A stretch of DNA of 64,000 nt from assembly GCA_040880285.1 (NCBI GenBank), contig JBBDIT010000058.1:1-64000 (forward strand). The letters are read 5' to 3'. The notes under the pieces were generated by a model. The model ran no database searches and was not told the DNA's origin. It saw only the letters and a program-made list of their open reading frames with translations. The first letter of the stretch is position 1. Each line of letters starts with the position of its first letter. Both the position numbers and the translations under genes were made by a program. Of this stretch, positions 7,368-16,590 are shown piece after piece. The DNA is from JANQJA01 sp040880285. Its GTDB lineage: Bacteria; Pseudomonadota; Gammaproteobacteria; Pseudomonadales; Azotimanducaceae.

Positions 7368-9104
7368 ATGGCGCCCAGGCAATTACCTTCAGACTACTCG
7401 ATTCGAGGCTTTCGCAGGCGCCTGGCGAGCATTGATGCGATACCTCAGTACGCGATCCTGGGGATTGTATCCGGTACCATTACGGGCCTTGTCATCCTGG
7501 CATTCCGCACGCTGATCGAATTACCGTTTGCCCTGGTTGTGGGTGAGGATTTCGAGAATTTCGAGGCACTACCCCTTGTCGCCCTCCTGACCCTGCCCCT
7601 TGCTGGCTCCACCTTGCTGGCGGTGCTGTTTGTTTTGACCAAACCTGAAACCTCCCGGGTCGGCGTTGTCCACGTTCTGGAACGCCTTGCAAGGCACCAG
7701 GGCCATATGCCGGTTAGAAATACCCTGTTCCAGTTTTTTGGCGGCATCATCGCCCTTGGAACCGGTCACTCCGGTGGCCGTGAAGGTCCGGCGATCCATC
7801 TTGGCGCCGCCTGTAGCAGCCTTGTGGGGCAGGCACTTACACTGCCGAATAACAGTATTCGGATTCTGGTCGGATGTGGCGCTGCCGCGGCGATCTCGGC
7901 GTCCTTCAACACACCCATCGCCGGTGTCATTTTTTCCATGGAAGTCATCATCATGGAATACACCATTGCAGGATTCATACCGGTCATCCTCGCAGCGGTG
8001 ATCGCGGCGCTCATAACACAACTGGTATACGGCAGCGAAACTGCCTTCACGGTACCCCAGGTCTCTATGAACAGCTTCCAGGATCTACCCTTCCTCCTCG
8101 TTGAAGGGGTCGCTATCGGCATACTGGCGGCGCTGTTTGTACGCTCTATCCAGATGATATATCACCATGCACCCAGCAGTAACTGGCTACGTGTTTTAAT
8201 CGCTGGCGCGGTCACAGGTCTGGTTGCGCTCGTGGTGCCACAGGTATTGGGGCAAGGGTATGACACGGTCAATGCCGCGTTCGCCGGGCATTTGACCATC
8301 GGCATGCTGATTGCTGTGGGAACATTCAAACTCATCACCAGCGCCACCACGATTGCGCTCAGGGTGCCAGTGGGTGTCATCGGTCCGACGATCTTCATCG
8401 GAGCTGTTGCCGGCGGTCTCCTGGGCTACGTCGCCGCTGCCGTGTTTCCCGATAGTGCTTCATCTCCGGCTTTCTACGTTATGTTGGGGATGGGCGCGAT
8501 GATGGGAGCCGCGCTCCAGGCGCCACTGGCTGCGCTCATGGCCGTGATGGAATTGACCCACAATCCGAACATCATCCTGCCAGCCATGCTGGTGATTATT
8601 ATCGCCAACATGACCGCCAGCCAACTGTTCCGGATGAGATCCGTCTTCATCGTCCAGATGGAGATGCTGGGACTTGAGTTTCGTCAAAATCCCATGTCAA
8701 TGGCACTCAACCGGGCATCGGTGGCGAGTATTATGAACCGGAATTTTGATCGAGTACCCAGACGCATCACGCGCCAGCGGGCACACGAATTATTGAATGA
8801 AAAGCTCATCTGGTTGTTGGTGGACGGGGACAAGGACAAGCGACCCGCTTTTATCCTGCGGGCAGAGGACCTTGCCGTCAATGTAAAGGAATCCGATGCC
8901 GAAGAAATCGACTTGCGCGAGATCCCGGCAACTCGCAAGGATGTGACTTCGATCATGTTGCAGGCAACATTGTCAGAGGCACTCGACACGCTGAACGCGC
9001 GTCGTGTGCAAGCCTTGTATGTCAATCGTATCAGTGCGCCTATGATCGACTCGGTCGTTGGAATCATCACTCGCGAGGACATTGAATCCTATTACCAAAC
9101 ATAA
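7368..9104 (+). CDS. ClC-family chloride channel/transporter with C-terminal CBS region
   Basis: 578 residues. The membrane domain (about 25-430) carries the GREGP signature (E139, external gating glutamate) and FNTPIAGVIFSMEVI. The residue that aligns with the internal proton glutamate of ClC-ec1 (E203) is valine (V193). The GSGIP and GxFxP anion-site motifs are replaced (SRVGVVHV; VGVIGPTIF). The last about 130 residues look like a CBS pair (ADLAVNVKESDAEEI, VVGIITREDIESYYQ). It moves chloride across the inner membrane; the missing internal glutamate makes H+ exchange doubtful (inference). hemL follows 76 bp downstream. Confidence 0.87.
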   Translation: MAPRQLPSDYSIRGFRRRLASIDAIPQYAILGIVSGTITGLVILAFRTLIELPFALVVGEDFENFEALPLVALLTLPLAGSTLLAVLFVLTKPETSRVGVVHVLERLARHQGHMPVRNTLFQFFGGIIALGTGHSGGREGPAIHLGAACSSLVGQALTLPNNSIRILVGCGAAAAISASFNTPIAGVIFSMEVIIMEYTIAGFIPVILAAVIAALITQLVYGSETAFTVPQVSMNSFQDLPFLLVEGVAIGILAALFVRSIQMIYHHAPSSNWLRVLIAGAVTGLVALVVPQVLGQGYDTVNAAFAGHLTIGMLIAVGTFKLITSATTIALRVPVGVIGPTIFIGAVAGGLLGYVAAAVFPDSASSPAFYVMLGMGAMMGAALQAPLAALMAVMELTHNPNIILPAMLVIIIANMTASQLFRMRSVFIVQMEMLGLEFRQNPMSMALNRASVASIMNRNFDRVPRRITRQRAHELLNEKLIWLLVDGDKDKRPAFILRAEDLAVNVKESDAEEIDLREIPATRKDVTSIMLQATLSEALDTLNARRVQALYVNRISAPMIDSVVGIITREDIESYYQT

Positions 9105-9180
9105 TCACACGGCCGCATCAATTTGAATGTTGCGGCGATGAATGATTGAATTCGCACCCTTACAACAGGCAATAACACAG

Positions 9181-10464
9181 ATGTCTCGATCCCGGTCCCT
9201 GTTCGAACAGGCAAAAAAATGGATGCCAGGTGGCGTCAACTCCCCCGTACGTGCTTTCCAGCGCGTCGGCGGAAGCCCGATTTTCTTCAAACAGGGTGAA
9301 GGCGCCTACCTTATCGATGTGGATGGGAACCGATACATCGATTACATTGGCTCCTGGGGACCGATGATTCTCGGCCATGCCCACCCGGAAGTCATCGCGC
9401 GAGTCGAAGCCGCGGTTCGCGCCGGGCTTTCTTTTGGCGCGCCAACGGAAATCGAAACCACCATGGCGGAAAAGGTCTGCGGCCTGATGCCGGGTATGGA
9501 AATGATCAGGATGGTGAACTCGGGAACCGAGGCCACCATGAGCGCGATTCGAGTCGCCCGTGGTTTTACCGGACGAGACCGGATTATCAAATTTGAAGGC
9601 TGTTACCATGGCCATAGCGACTCGCTTCTGGTCAAGGCAGGATCCGGCGCCCTGACCCTTGGTGAACCCGATTCGCTCGGCGTCCCGAGGAGCCTCGCAG
9701 CCCATACCATGACGCTGGAATTTAACAATGTCGAGCAACTTGAAACCACGTTCGCAGACTGTGGTGACGAGGTCGCGGCAGTGATTGTCGAACCGGTCGC
9801 CGGCAACATGAGCTGTGTTCCACCCTTGCCTGACTTCCTGCCCACGCTGCGCAAGCTGTGTAGTCGCCATGGTACGGTGCTGATTTTCGATGAAGTGATG
9901 ACAGGATTCCGGGTCGCTTTAGGTGGTGCCCAGGCGCTTTATGGAGTTACGCCTGACCTGACGACCCTTGGAAAAGTCATCGGAGGCGGAATGCCGGTGG
10001 GAGCATTTGGTGGCCGCAAAGACATCATGTCCGCGATTGCACCACTTGGCGGGGTCTACCAGGCAGGCACCCTGTCAGGCAATCCCATTGCGATGACCGC
10101 TGGCCTTGCAACGCTTGAGTTGATCGAGGCACCTGGATTTTTCGACGTTTTGACCGAGAAGGCCCGGACGCTTATGGCGGGTTTCGCAAGCGCCGCCCGC
10201 GATGCGGATATTCCGTTCGCTACCAACCAGGTGGGTGGAATGTTCGGTTTTTTCTTCACCAGCGCGACCGAGGTCAGTCGATTCTCACAGGTCATGAATT
10301 CAGATACCGCGCGTTTCAATGACTTTTTCCACCACATGTTGAAGCAAGGCATTAACCTCGCACCCTCCCCTTTCGAGTCCGGTTTTGTTTCTTCCGCGCA
10401 CAGTAGCCACGATATCGAACAAACCATTGACGCTGCTGCCCATGCCTTTTCCCGGCTCGGCTAG
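9181..10464 (+). CDS. hemL: Glutamate-1-semialdehyde 2,1-aminomutase
   Basis: 427 residues from the ATG at 9181. The in-frame ATG at 9142 would add 13 residues not found in E. coli HemL (426). It is a PLP enzyme converting glutamate-1-semialdehyde to 5-aminolevulinate in the C5 haem/tetrapyrrole pathway. The N-terminal MPGGVNSPVRAF, the PLP-binding FDEVMTGFRVA region and the Schiff-base lysine in LGKVIGGGMPVGAFGG (about residue 264) are all intact. It is followed by a PfkB kinase on the same strand. Confidence 0.97.
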   Translation: MSRSRSLFEQAKKWMPGGVNSPVRAFQRVGGSPIFFKQGEGAYLIDVDGNRYIDYIGSWGPMILGHAHPEVIARVEAAVRAGLSFGAPTEIETTMAEKVCGLMPGMEMIRMVNSGTEATMSAIRVARGFTGRDRIIKFEGCYHGHSDSLLVKAGSGALTLGEPDSLGVPRSLAAHTMTLEFNNVEQLETTFADCGDEVAAVIVEPVAGNMSCVPPLPDFLPTLRKLCSRHGTVLIFDEVMTGFRVALGGAQALYGVTPDLTTLGKVIGGGMPVGAFGGRKDIMSAIAPLGGVYQAGTLSGNPIAMTAGLATLELIEAPGFFDVLTEKARTLMAGFASAARDADIPFATNQVGGMFGFFFTSATEVSRFSQVMNSDTARFNDFFHHMLKQGINLAPSPFESGFVSSAHSSHDIEQTIDAAAHAFSRLG

Positions 10465-10506
10465 GCTTATTACCCGAATTTTTACCTGAACCAGAACGGA
10501 GACCCT

Positions 10507-11502
10507 ATGAAAACCTATGATGTCTACGGAATCGGAAACGCCCTTGTAGACACCGAATATGAAGTCGACGATGCGTTCCTCAAGGCAGCGAAACTGCCCA
10601 AGGGGCACATGACCCTGATCGAGGCACATGACCGAAAGCGATTGATCCAGCTGCTGGAAGACGAGCACGAAATCCAGGTGATCAAACAAGCCGGTGGCGG
10701 CTCCGCCGCCAATACAATGGTTGCCGTGGCCCAACTGGGGGGGAAGGTTTTCTATAGCTGTAAGGTCGCCAACGACGATACCGGTGATTTCTTCATGTCT
10801 GACCTGACCACGGCGGGAGTACAGACGAACCTGGACAACGGTCGTGAACCAGGCATCACCGGCAAGTGTATTTCAATGGTAACGCCTGATGCTGAACGCA
10901 CCATGACGACTCATCTCGGCATCACGCAGGATCTGTCAACAAAGGAGCTCGATATCGAGGCACTCAAGGCTTCACGATACCTGTACATAGAAGGTTACCT
11001 CGTGAGCTCGCCCACCGGCTTTGAAGCAGCCAAGGCGGCCCAGAACATCGCCCGGGAAGCCGGCGCTGTGATCTCATTGACCTTGTCTGACCCTGCTATG
11101 GTTGAAAACTTCAAAGGTGCGTTCGACGAACTGGCCAGTCTCGGTGTCGATCTGATCTTTTGTAATGAAGATGAAGCCAAACTCTGGACTGGAGCTGATA
11201 CAAGGGACGATGCAATAGCAGGACTAAAGTCTCTCTCTCTGTGCTTTGCCATGACTTGCGGTAAAGAGGGCGCGCTCGTGCATAATGGCAAGATCACAAC
11301 CATGGTTCCGGGTGTTCCGACAAAGGCGGTAGATACGACCGGTGCAGGAGACATGTTTGCCGGAGCTTTCCTGTACGCGATCAACGCGGGCATGACTTAT
11401 GAAGAGGCAGCAACCCTGGCCAACCTCGCCGCATCCGTACTGGTTTCGAGTTTCGGCGCACGCTTGCCCATCGAATTAGTCAACGAGAAGCTTCGCAACT
11501 AG
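10507..11502 (+). CDS. PfkB-family sugar/nucleoside kinase (adenosine-kinase type)
   Basis: 331 residues. The N-terminal GIGNALVDTEYEV and GGGSAANT motifs belong to the adenosine-kinase branch of the ribokinase/PfkB superfamily. The C-terminal signature DTTGAGDMFAGAFLYA carries the catalytic aspartate and anion hole. It phosphorylates a sugar or nucleoside hydroxyl with ATP; the substrate cannot be told from sequence alone. A good GGAGA ribosome-binding site precedes the ATG. Its stop codon interlocks with the convergent polB stop (CTAG). Confidence 0.88.
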   Translation: MKTYDVYGIGNALVDTEYEVDDAFLKAAKLPKGHMTLIEAHDRKRLIQLLEDEHEIQVIKQAGGGSAANTMVAVAQLGGKVFYSCKVANDDTGDFFMSDLTTAGVQTNLDNGREPGITGKCISMVTPDAERTMTTHLGITQDLSTKELDIEALKASRYLYIEGYLVSSPTGFEAAKAAQNIAREAGAVISLTLSDPAMVENFKGAFDELASLGVDLIFCNEDEAKLWTGADTRDDAIAGLKSLSLCFAMTCGKEGALVHNGKITTMVPGVPTKAVDTTGAGDMFAGAFLYAINAGMTYEEAATLANLAASVLVSSFGARLPIELVNEKLRN

Positions 11503-13847
11503 AATAATCCCAGTTGTCTGTCGGTAATTTCCGCTAAAGAGGTGGCCTTGAATGACAATATGGCATCGGCAACCGGTGCCAGTTGTCTGTCAATATAGAA
11601 CTGGTAGTCGAGTGGAGAAGTCACATAGGCTCTCGACTCCGGCCCATTGATGGTCATCACGTATTCCACCCAACTGCCACGGGAGTAAACGGGGGCAAGT
11701 CCCCGGCTCCTCCGGATCTCTTCGCCACGCCGGGCGGCACGCACATGGGGTGGTACATTTTTTTCATATTCATCCAGCTTCCGACGCAGGCGACGCCTGA
11801 GCACCAGCTTGTCATCACATTCGCCTCGCGCTACCGCGTCGACTGTGTCCCTAACAAAGGTTTCCCAGGGTTGCTTTTTGAAGATGCGTTCGTACAGCTC
11901 TTGCTGGAATTCTCTGGCGATCTGCGTCCAGTCACTGCGTACCGACTCCAGCCCCTTGAACACCAGCCGCGTATCTCCATTTTCGGTGATCATGCCGGCA
12001 TAGCGTTTTTTACTGCCCACCAGCGAACCTCGCATGGTTGGCATCAAGAAACGATCGAAGTGAGTCTCAAATTCGACTTCGAGACAGCTCTCAAGACCAA
12101 ATTCCGTCTCCAGGTGATTTCGCCACCATTCATTCAGCTCACTCATCAATTGCTGTCCGATCCGATCAGCATCCTTTTTGTCACAGCCTTCATTGAGCAG
12201 CACAAACACAGAATCCGTATCCCCATAGATGACACGGTACCCACGCTCCTCAATCAGGTCCCTGGTCCGTTGCAGGATTTCATGGCCGCGTAGCGTTATT
12301 GAACTGACAAGACGCGGATCGAAGAAGCGGCACCCGGGCGTACCCAACACGCCATAAAAAGAGTTCATAATGATCTTTATCGCCTGCGACATGGGCGCCT
12401 GGCCTGCCAGTTTTGCACGGTCTCGTGCTTGCCAGAGCTTTTCAATAATCTCCGGCAGAATGTAGTAATGCCTGGAAAATTTGCCACCCCTAAACCCCGC
12501 AATCGCATCGTTCTCAACCTGACCACAAACCAGGGCTAGCGGGTCCACATGGAAGGTCCGAATAATGCTGGGATACAGGCTCTTGAAGTCGAGCAGGATG
12601 ACATGGTCATACAGGCCCGGTTTCGAATCCAGCACGTAACCACCGGGACTAGCAGCGATGCTGTCGTCCTCGACTACCGGCGCGACGAAACCCTTGCGAT
12701 GAAGTCGTGGCAGGTACAGAAAGTCGAATGCGGCTACTGATCCACCTGGCCTGTCCATTTCAAGCCCGGTCAATCGACTGCGTTCGATTGCAAAATCAAT
12801 AAGCTGTGTGGTTTCAAATATCTCTGCAACCAGCACACAATCCTCAAGATTGTAGCTGGCGAGCCTGGCCTTATCGGTCCGAAACATCTGTTGGATCTCT
12901 GCAGCCCTGGCATCCACATCTTCAACCAACTTGCCACGCCCAAGCAGTTGACGGGCAACGAACTCGAGGGAAAAGCTTTCAAATGTCCAGGTTGCAGTTC
13001 GCAGCATCTCAATACCGTCCAGGACTACTCGACCCGGAACCTGTGCATAGTTGCGTTCTGCACCAGTGTTCGAGGATCGCCAACGAACATTGCTACCAGC
13101 ACGACCCAGCCGGAACTGGATACCCAGCGCATCACATCGACCCTGCAAGAATGCCAGATCGAATCCGACCACCGCCCAACCGATCACCACATCCGGATCA
13201 AGTGCCGAAAACCAGTCAAGGAAGCGTTGGATCAGACGTTTCTCATCCTCGATGAATTCAACAAAGTTTGCGGCCTGGTCCGTCCCATCACCGATCATGA
13301 ATACCTTGTCGACTCCCGCGCCGTGAATCGCGATGGAATAGAGAATATTCTCGGTCCATGACGTCTCGATATCCAGGGAAACGACACGCAACGTCGGCGT
13401 GTATTCCGACGGCTTCAGGCGAGGATTGGTATATCGGAGAAATCCATTACCGCTCTCCGGCCTACCCGTAACTTCGATAGCGCCGGTTAAAAACCGCTCC
13501 ATCAGGAAACGATCCGTGGGTCTTATGTCCGCCTCAAAAACACGAATACCCTTTTGTTCGAGCCGCGATCTCGCAATGTTAAGGCCTTTTTGCGATTTGA
13601 AGTAACATGCCACCACCGCTTCTCGCCCAAAATCCATAAGCGAGACTGCCCCGGTCCGAAATGACACGCTCTGTCCGATGACTGCAGTAACATCACTGAC
13701 ACGGGATTCAGGGACAAAAAATACAGATTCTTCTGATTCGATTACGAGTTGGACTGGCGCCGAATCCGTGGCCAGCCAGAAGATCAGATCCTGATTGCCG
13801 TCCTCACGTTCCAGCCACTGGCGCGAGAGAAGGAAACCGTTAACCAT
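11499..13847 (-). CDS. polB: DNA polymerase II (family B)
   Basis: 782 residues, matching E. coli Pol II (783). The exonuclease I motif is SLDIETS, polymerase motif A is DFKSLYPSIIRTF, and motif C is YGDTDSVF, with the KKRYAG motif after it. It is a translesion and replication-restart polymerase, SOS-induced in E. coli. The ATG lies 8 bp inside the 3' end of hmuV, so it is translationally coupled to the sfsA-hmuU-hmuV genes. No LexA box was looked for successfully within this operon interior. Confidence 0.96.
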   Translation of the reverse strand: MVNGFLLSRQWLEREDGNQDLIFWLATDSAPVQLVIESEESVFFVPESRVSDVTAVIGQSVSFRTGAVSLMDFGREAVVACYFKSQKGLNIARSRLEQKGIRVFEADIRPTDRFLMERFLTGAIEVTGRPESGNGFLRYTNPRLKPSEYTPTLRVVSLDIETSWTENILYSIAIHGAGVDKVFMIGDGTDQAANFVEFIEDEKRLIQRFLDWFSALDPDVVIGWAVVGFDLAFLQGRCDALGIQFRLGRAGSNVRWRSSNTGAERNYAQVPGRVVLDGIEMLRTATWTFESFSLEFVARQLLGRGKLVEDVDARAAEIQQMFRTDKARLASYNLEDCVLVAEIFETTQLIDFAIERSRLTGLEMDRPGGSVAAFDFLYLPRLHRKGFVAPVVEDDSIAASPGGYVLDSKPGLYDHVILLDFKSLYPSIIRTFHVDPLALVCGQVENDAIAGFRGGKFSRHYYILPEIIEKLWQARDRAKLAGQAPMSQAIKIIMNSFYGVLGTPGCRFFDPRLVSSITLRGHEILQRTRDLIEERGYRVIYGDTDSVFVLLNEGCDKKDADRIGQQLMSELNEWWRNHLETEFGLESCLEVEFETHFDRFLMPTMRGSLVGSKKRYAGMITENGDTRLVFKGLESVRSDWTQIAREFQQELYERIFKKQPWETFVRDTVDAVARGECDDKLVLRRRLRRKLDEYEKNVPPHVRAARRGEEIRRSRGLAPVYSRGSWVEYVMTINGPESRAYVTSPLDYQFYIDRQLAPVADAILSFKATSLAEITDRQLGLF

Positions 13848-14628
13848 TTACCGACAGCGCCGCTTTTGTATAGATGAGCGGCGCACCGTCCGGCGTCCGG
13901 GTCACATCCACGTCGACCCCGAAAGCTGCCTTGATGTATGCCGGTGTCACCACAGCTGTCGGTAAACCTGCTGCAACAACTTTGCCCGATAGCATCAGGA
14001 TCATTCGATCACAAAATCTCGCTGCCAGGTTAATGTCGTGAATGACCAGCATGATCCCTGCGCCCCTGCCGGATAGTTCACGGAGCAACTCCAACACACC
14101 AAGCTGGTGTGCAAGATCAAGTGGTGCAGTTGGTTCATCCAGCAGGACGTAAGAGTCGTCCAGACAATCCCAGACCTGGCACAATACGCGGGCAATCTGG
14201 ATACGCTGCCTCTCACCACCTGACAAGGTTGTGTAGGGGCGATTCGAAAGCTCTCCCAGCTGCAGGTGTTCAGTCACTTCGTCCACAATCGCCTGATCCA
14301 CCAGTTTTCCGGTGAAATGGGGTATCCTGCCCATCAACATGACTTCGCGCGCAATAAACGGGAAGTCGAGCGATGATTGTTGCGGCAACACGGCTAGCGA
14401 ACGTGCCCGTGATTCCAGCGATATCGAAGCCAGCGGATTCCCATCAAACATCACTCGTCCCGATGAGGGCTTCAATTCACCTGACAACACTCGAAGGAGC
14501 GATGTTTTGCCGGCGCCGTTGGCTCCTGTTATCGCAACCACCTCACCCGGGTCGAGACTGAAAGAAACATCGTCGAGCAATTTTCGCTCTCCTCGAACGA
14601 GATGACCGTTTTCAAGTGCAATGCTCAA
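13840..14628 (-). CDS. hmuV: Haem/iron-chelate ABC transporter ATP-binding protein (HmuV-like)
   Basis: 262 residues if translation begins at the TTG at 14628, which overlaps the hmuU stop (TTGA) and has an AAGGGA leader. The longer in-frame N-terminus lies inside hmuU and does not resemble the family. Walker A is GANGAGKTSLL, the Q-loop region is LAVLPQQSSLDFPF (typical of HmuV), the signature is LSGGERQRIQIARVL, Walker B is YVLLDEPTAPLD, and the H-loop is VIHDI. It should power FecCD-type uptake with HmuU. No periplasmic binding protein or TonB receptor lies beside it. Confidence 0.87.
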   Translation of the reverse strand: MSIALENGHLVRGERKLLDDVSFSLDPGEVVAITGANGAGKTSLLRVLSGELKPSSGRVMFDGNPLASISLESRARSLAVLPQQSSLDFPFIAREVMLMGRIPHFTGKLVDQAIVDEVTEHLQLGELSNRPYTTLSGGERQRIQIARVLCQVWDCLDDSYVLLDEPTAPLDLAHQLGVLELLRELSGRGAGIMLVIHDINLAARFCDRMILMLSGKVVAAGLPTAVVTPAYIKAAFGVDVDVTRTPDGAPLIYTKAALSVNG

Positions 14629-15629
14629 ATGCCCAACTTCCCTTTTTGCCGAGTGATGAGGTAAATAAAAAACGGCCCACCAATGATGGCGGTCAGGATA
14701 CCGACCGGCAATTCTGCCGGCGCCAACCACCACCTGCTCAATCCATCCGCCACCAGCATCAGGATAGCGCCGATGAGTGCCGACCCCGGAATCACGATGT
14801 AATGATTAGAGGAGAGCGTCAGGCGAATCAGGTGGGGCACAACCAGGCCTACAAAGGCGATAACCCCCGCAAGCGATACACCGACACCAACCGCGATGGC
14901 GGTATATAGCACCACCCGCCGACGCAACGCTGGCACCGAAATACCCAGATGACCTGCTTCCTGGTCGCCCAGAGTGATCGCATTCAAACGCCGCGACTCC
15001 ATCGAAAGTAAGAACAGTATCAGTGGAATCACACAAGCGATGCCCACGCTTTGCCAGCTGGCGCCATTAAAGCTTCCCAATGCCCAGAAAGCGACTGAAC
15101 GCAATTGCAGATCGGTTGAGAGATAGGAAAAAAGACCCACACCGGCAATTGCGATCGCATTGATTGCAATGCCTGCCAGTAACATGCTGGAGATCGTACC
15201 ACCCCGGCGACCAATTTCCAGCACCAGCAGTGTCGAGAGCAGGCCGCCAACAAAAGCCGCACCCGATACACCGAGCACTTGAAACACACCGAAATTGAGT
15301 CCCAGCACAATAAATCCGGCTGCAAATAGCGCCGCACCACTGGAAACCCCGATCAATGCGGGATCCGCCAACGGATTCCTGAACAAACCCTGTATCGCGG
15401 CACCAGCGCTGGCTACTCCTGCGCCGACGATTGCCGCCAATAGCATCCTGGGCATGCGGATCTCCCAGACGATTGTCCAGACCATATCTTCTGATTTGCT
15501 GCCGAACAAAGCGTCAACGACATCGGCGACAGAGATGGCGACACTGCCTATTACCAGGGATGAGCCGGCAACGAGGACAAGGACCAATACCATTGCGGAG
15601 AATACCCACCACTTCGGCAGAGCAATCAT
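14625..15629 (-). CDS. hmuU: FecCD-family iron/haem ABC permease (HmuU-like)
   Basis: 334 residues with about ten hydrophobic segments. The family motif RMPRMLLAAIVGAGVASAGAAIQG appears in split form near residues 58-81, followed by RNPLADPALIGVSSGAA. A coupling-helix GDQEAGHLG and the segment IAFVGLVVPHLIRL are also present. It forms the inner-membrane channel for a haem or Fe-chelate importer. Its ATG overlaps the sfsA stop (ATGA), an unusual genomic partner. Confidence 0.87.
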   Translation of the reverse strand: MIALPKWWVFSAMVLVLVLVAGSSLVIGSVAISVADVVDALFGSKSEDMVWTIVWEIRMPRMLLAAIVGAGVASAGAAIQGLFRNPLADPALIGVSSGAALFAAGFIVLGLNFGVFQVLGVSGAAFVGGLLSTLLVLEIGRRGGTISSMLLAGIAINAIAIAGVGLFSYLSTDLQLRSVAFWALGSFNGASWQSVGIACVIPLILFLLSMESRRLNAITLGDQEAGHLGISVPALRRRVVLYTAIAVGVGVSLAGVIAFVGLVVPHLIRLTLSSNHYIVIPGSALIGAILMLVADGLSRWWLAPAELPVGILTAIIGGPFFIYLITRQKGKLGI

Positions 15630-16339
15630 GGCATCACCACAGGTACTGGTCTTTGGATCCTTGTCGCCGACGGCGACATTCTGGCTTTATAGGCGATCAC
15701 TTCCACTCCGACATCGATGGCAGACTGCAACGTGGCCGAGTACTGATGATCGATATGTACAGCAGGCGATACTGAGCGGATAGCGGAATGTTGAACACAG
15801 AAGCAAAGGACGCCACGCGCACCACTCCTTACAACTTCCATCAATTCTCGTAGATGGCGAGTTCCCCTGTCACTGACTGCATCAGGAAAATATCCACGTC
15901 CAGCTTGTTCCAGCAGCGTCACACTCTTGACCTCCACGTAGCAGTCGGGCCATCTATCATGTTCAGTGAGTAACAGATCAATCCGTGAGTTTTCCTTACC
16001 ATATCCAACTTCACGTTTCATTCCCGTATAGCCCGAAAGCTCCTGGATGATCCCTTCCTGAATTGCGTCCTGTATCAGTTCATTGGCCCGGCCCGTATTG
16101 ACTCCAATGTAGTGTCCTCGCCGGGTCCGCGACAACTCCCAGGTACAGGCATACTTGCGAGACGGATTGGAAGAGGTGGAATACCAGACCTCATCGCCGG
16201 GTTCGGCACAGTTTTTCATCGAACCCGTATTAGGGCAATGGATCGTAATCAATCTACCATCCGGCAATTCGATATCGGCAAGGAAACGTTTATAGCGTCG
16301 CACCAGCGTACCGCGGTCAAGTGGTGGGATATACTTCAT
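15626..16339 (-). CDS. sfsA: SfsA family nuclease-like protein
   Basis: 237 residues (E. coli SfsA 234) from the ATG at 16339, which has a strong AGGAGA ribosome-binding site. The longer in-frame opening upstream is rejected for this reason. Motifs seen are CPNTGSM, GVNTGRANELI, EVGYGKENSRIDLLL and YVEVKSVTL; the D..ExK pattern resembles PD-(D/E)XK nucleases. It was first described as a sugar-fermentation stimulation protein and its molecular role is poorly known. sfsA lying next to dksA and gluQ is conserved in gammaproteobacteria. Confidence 0.93.
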   Translation of the reverse strand: MKYIPPLDRGTLVRRYKRFLADIELPDGRLITIHCPNTGSMKNCAEPGDEVWYSTSSNPSRKYACTWELSRTRRGHYIGVNTGRANELIQDAIQEGIIQELSGYTGMKREVGYGKENSRIDLLLTEHDRWPDCYVEVKSVTLLEQAGRGYFPDAVSDRGTRHLRELMEVVRSGARGVLCFCVQHSAIRSVSPAVHIDHQYSATLQSAIDVGVEVIAYKARMSPSATRIQRPVPVVMP

Positions 16340-16590
16340 CCGACACTTTCTCCTACCGCGCTCCATCCAGGGATGCCTCGTGGACGCACAGGAAGAATCA
16401 CTGCCCATGGCCTGATGGCCGGGCTGGCCACGACCTTTAGAATCACTTATTTCCGATCTGGTGAGTGAGTAAACCCCTACCTTACCACGGTAGAAAATCC
16501 CAATTGTCGCTTGGCGAATCGGAAATGTTCTGGTAACGTTCGCTGCTCGATTTTGAACAGCATTTCGCAGCATCGCGAATCGGACGATCT

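Noticed and set aside
9142..9180. Upstream ATG for hemL
   Set aside because: The extra 13 residues are not part of the family and the conserved N-terminus begins right after the ATG at 9181.
9160..9870. A 236-codon minus-strand open frame
   Set aside because: It is a shadow of hemL, which has all catalytic motifs on the plus strand.
11583..12293. A 236-codon plus-strand open frame
   Set aside because: It lies wholly inside polB, whose family motifs are conserved on the minus strand; no domain was recognisable.
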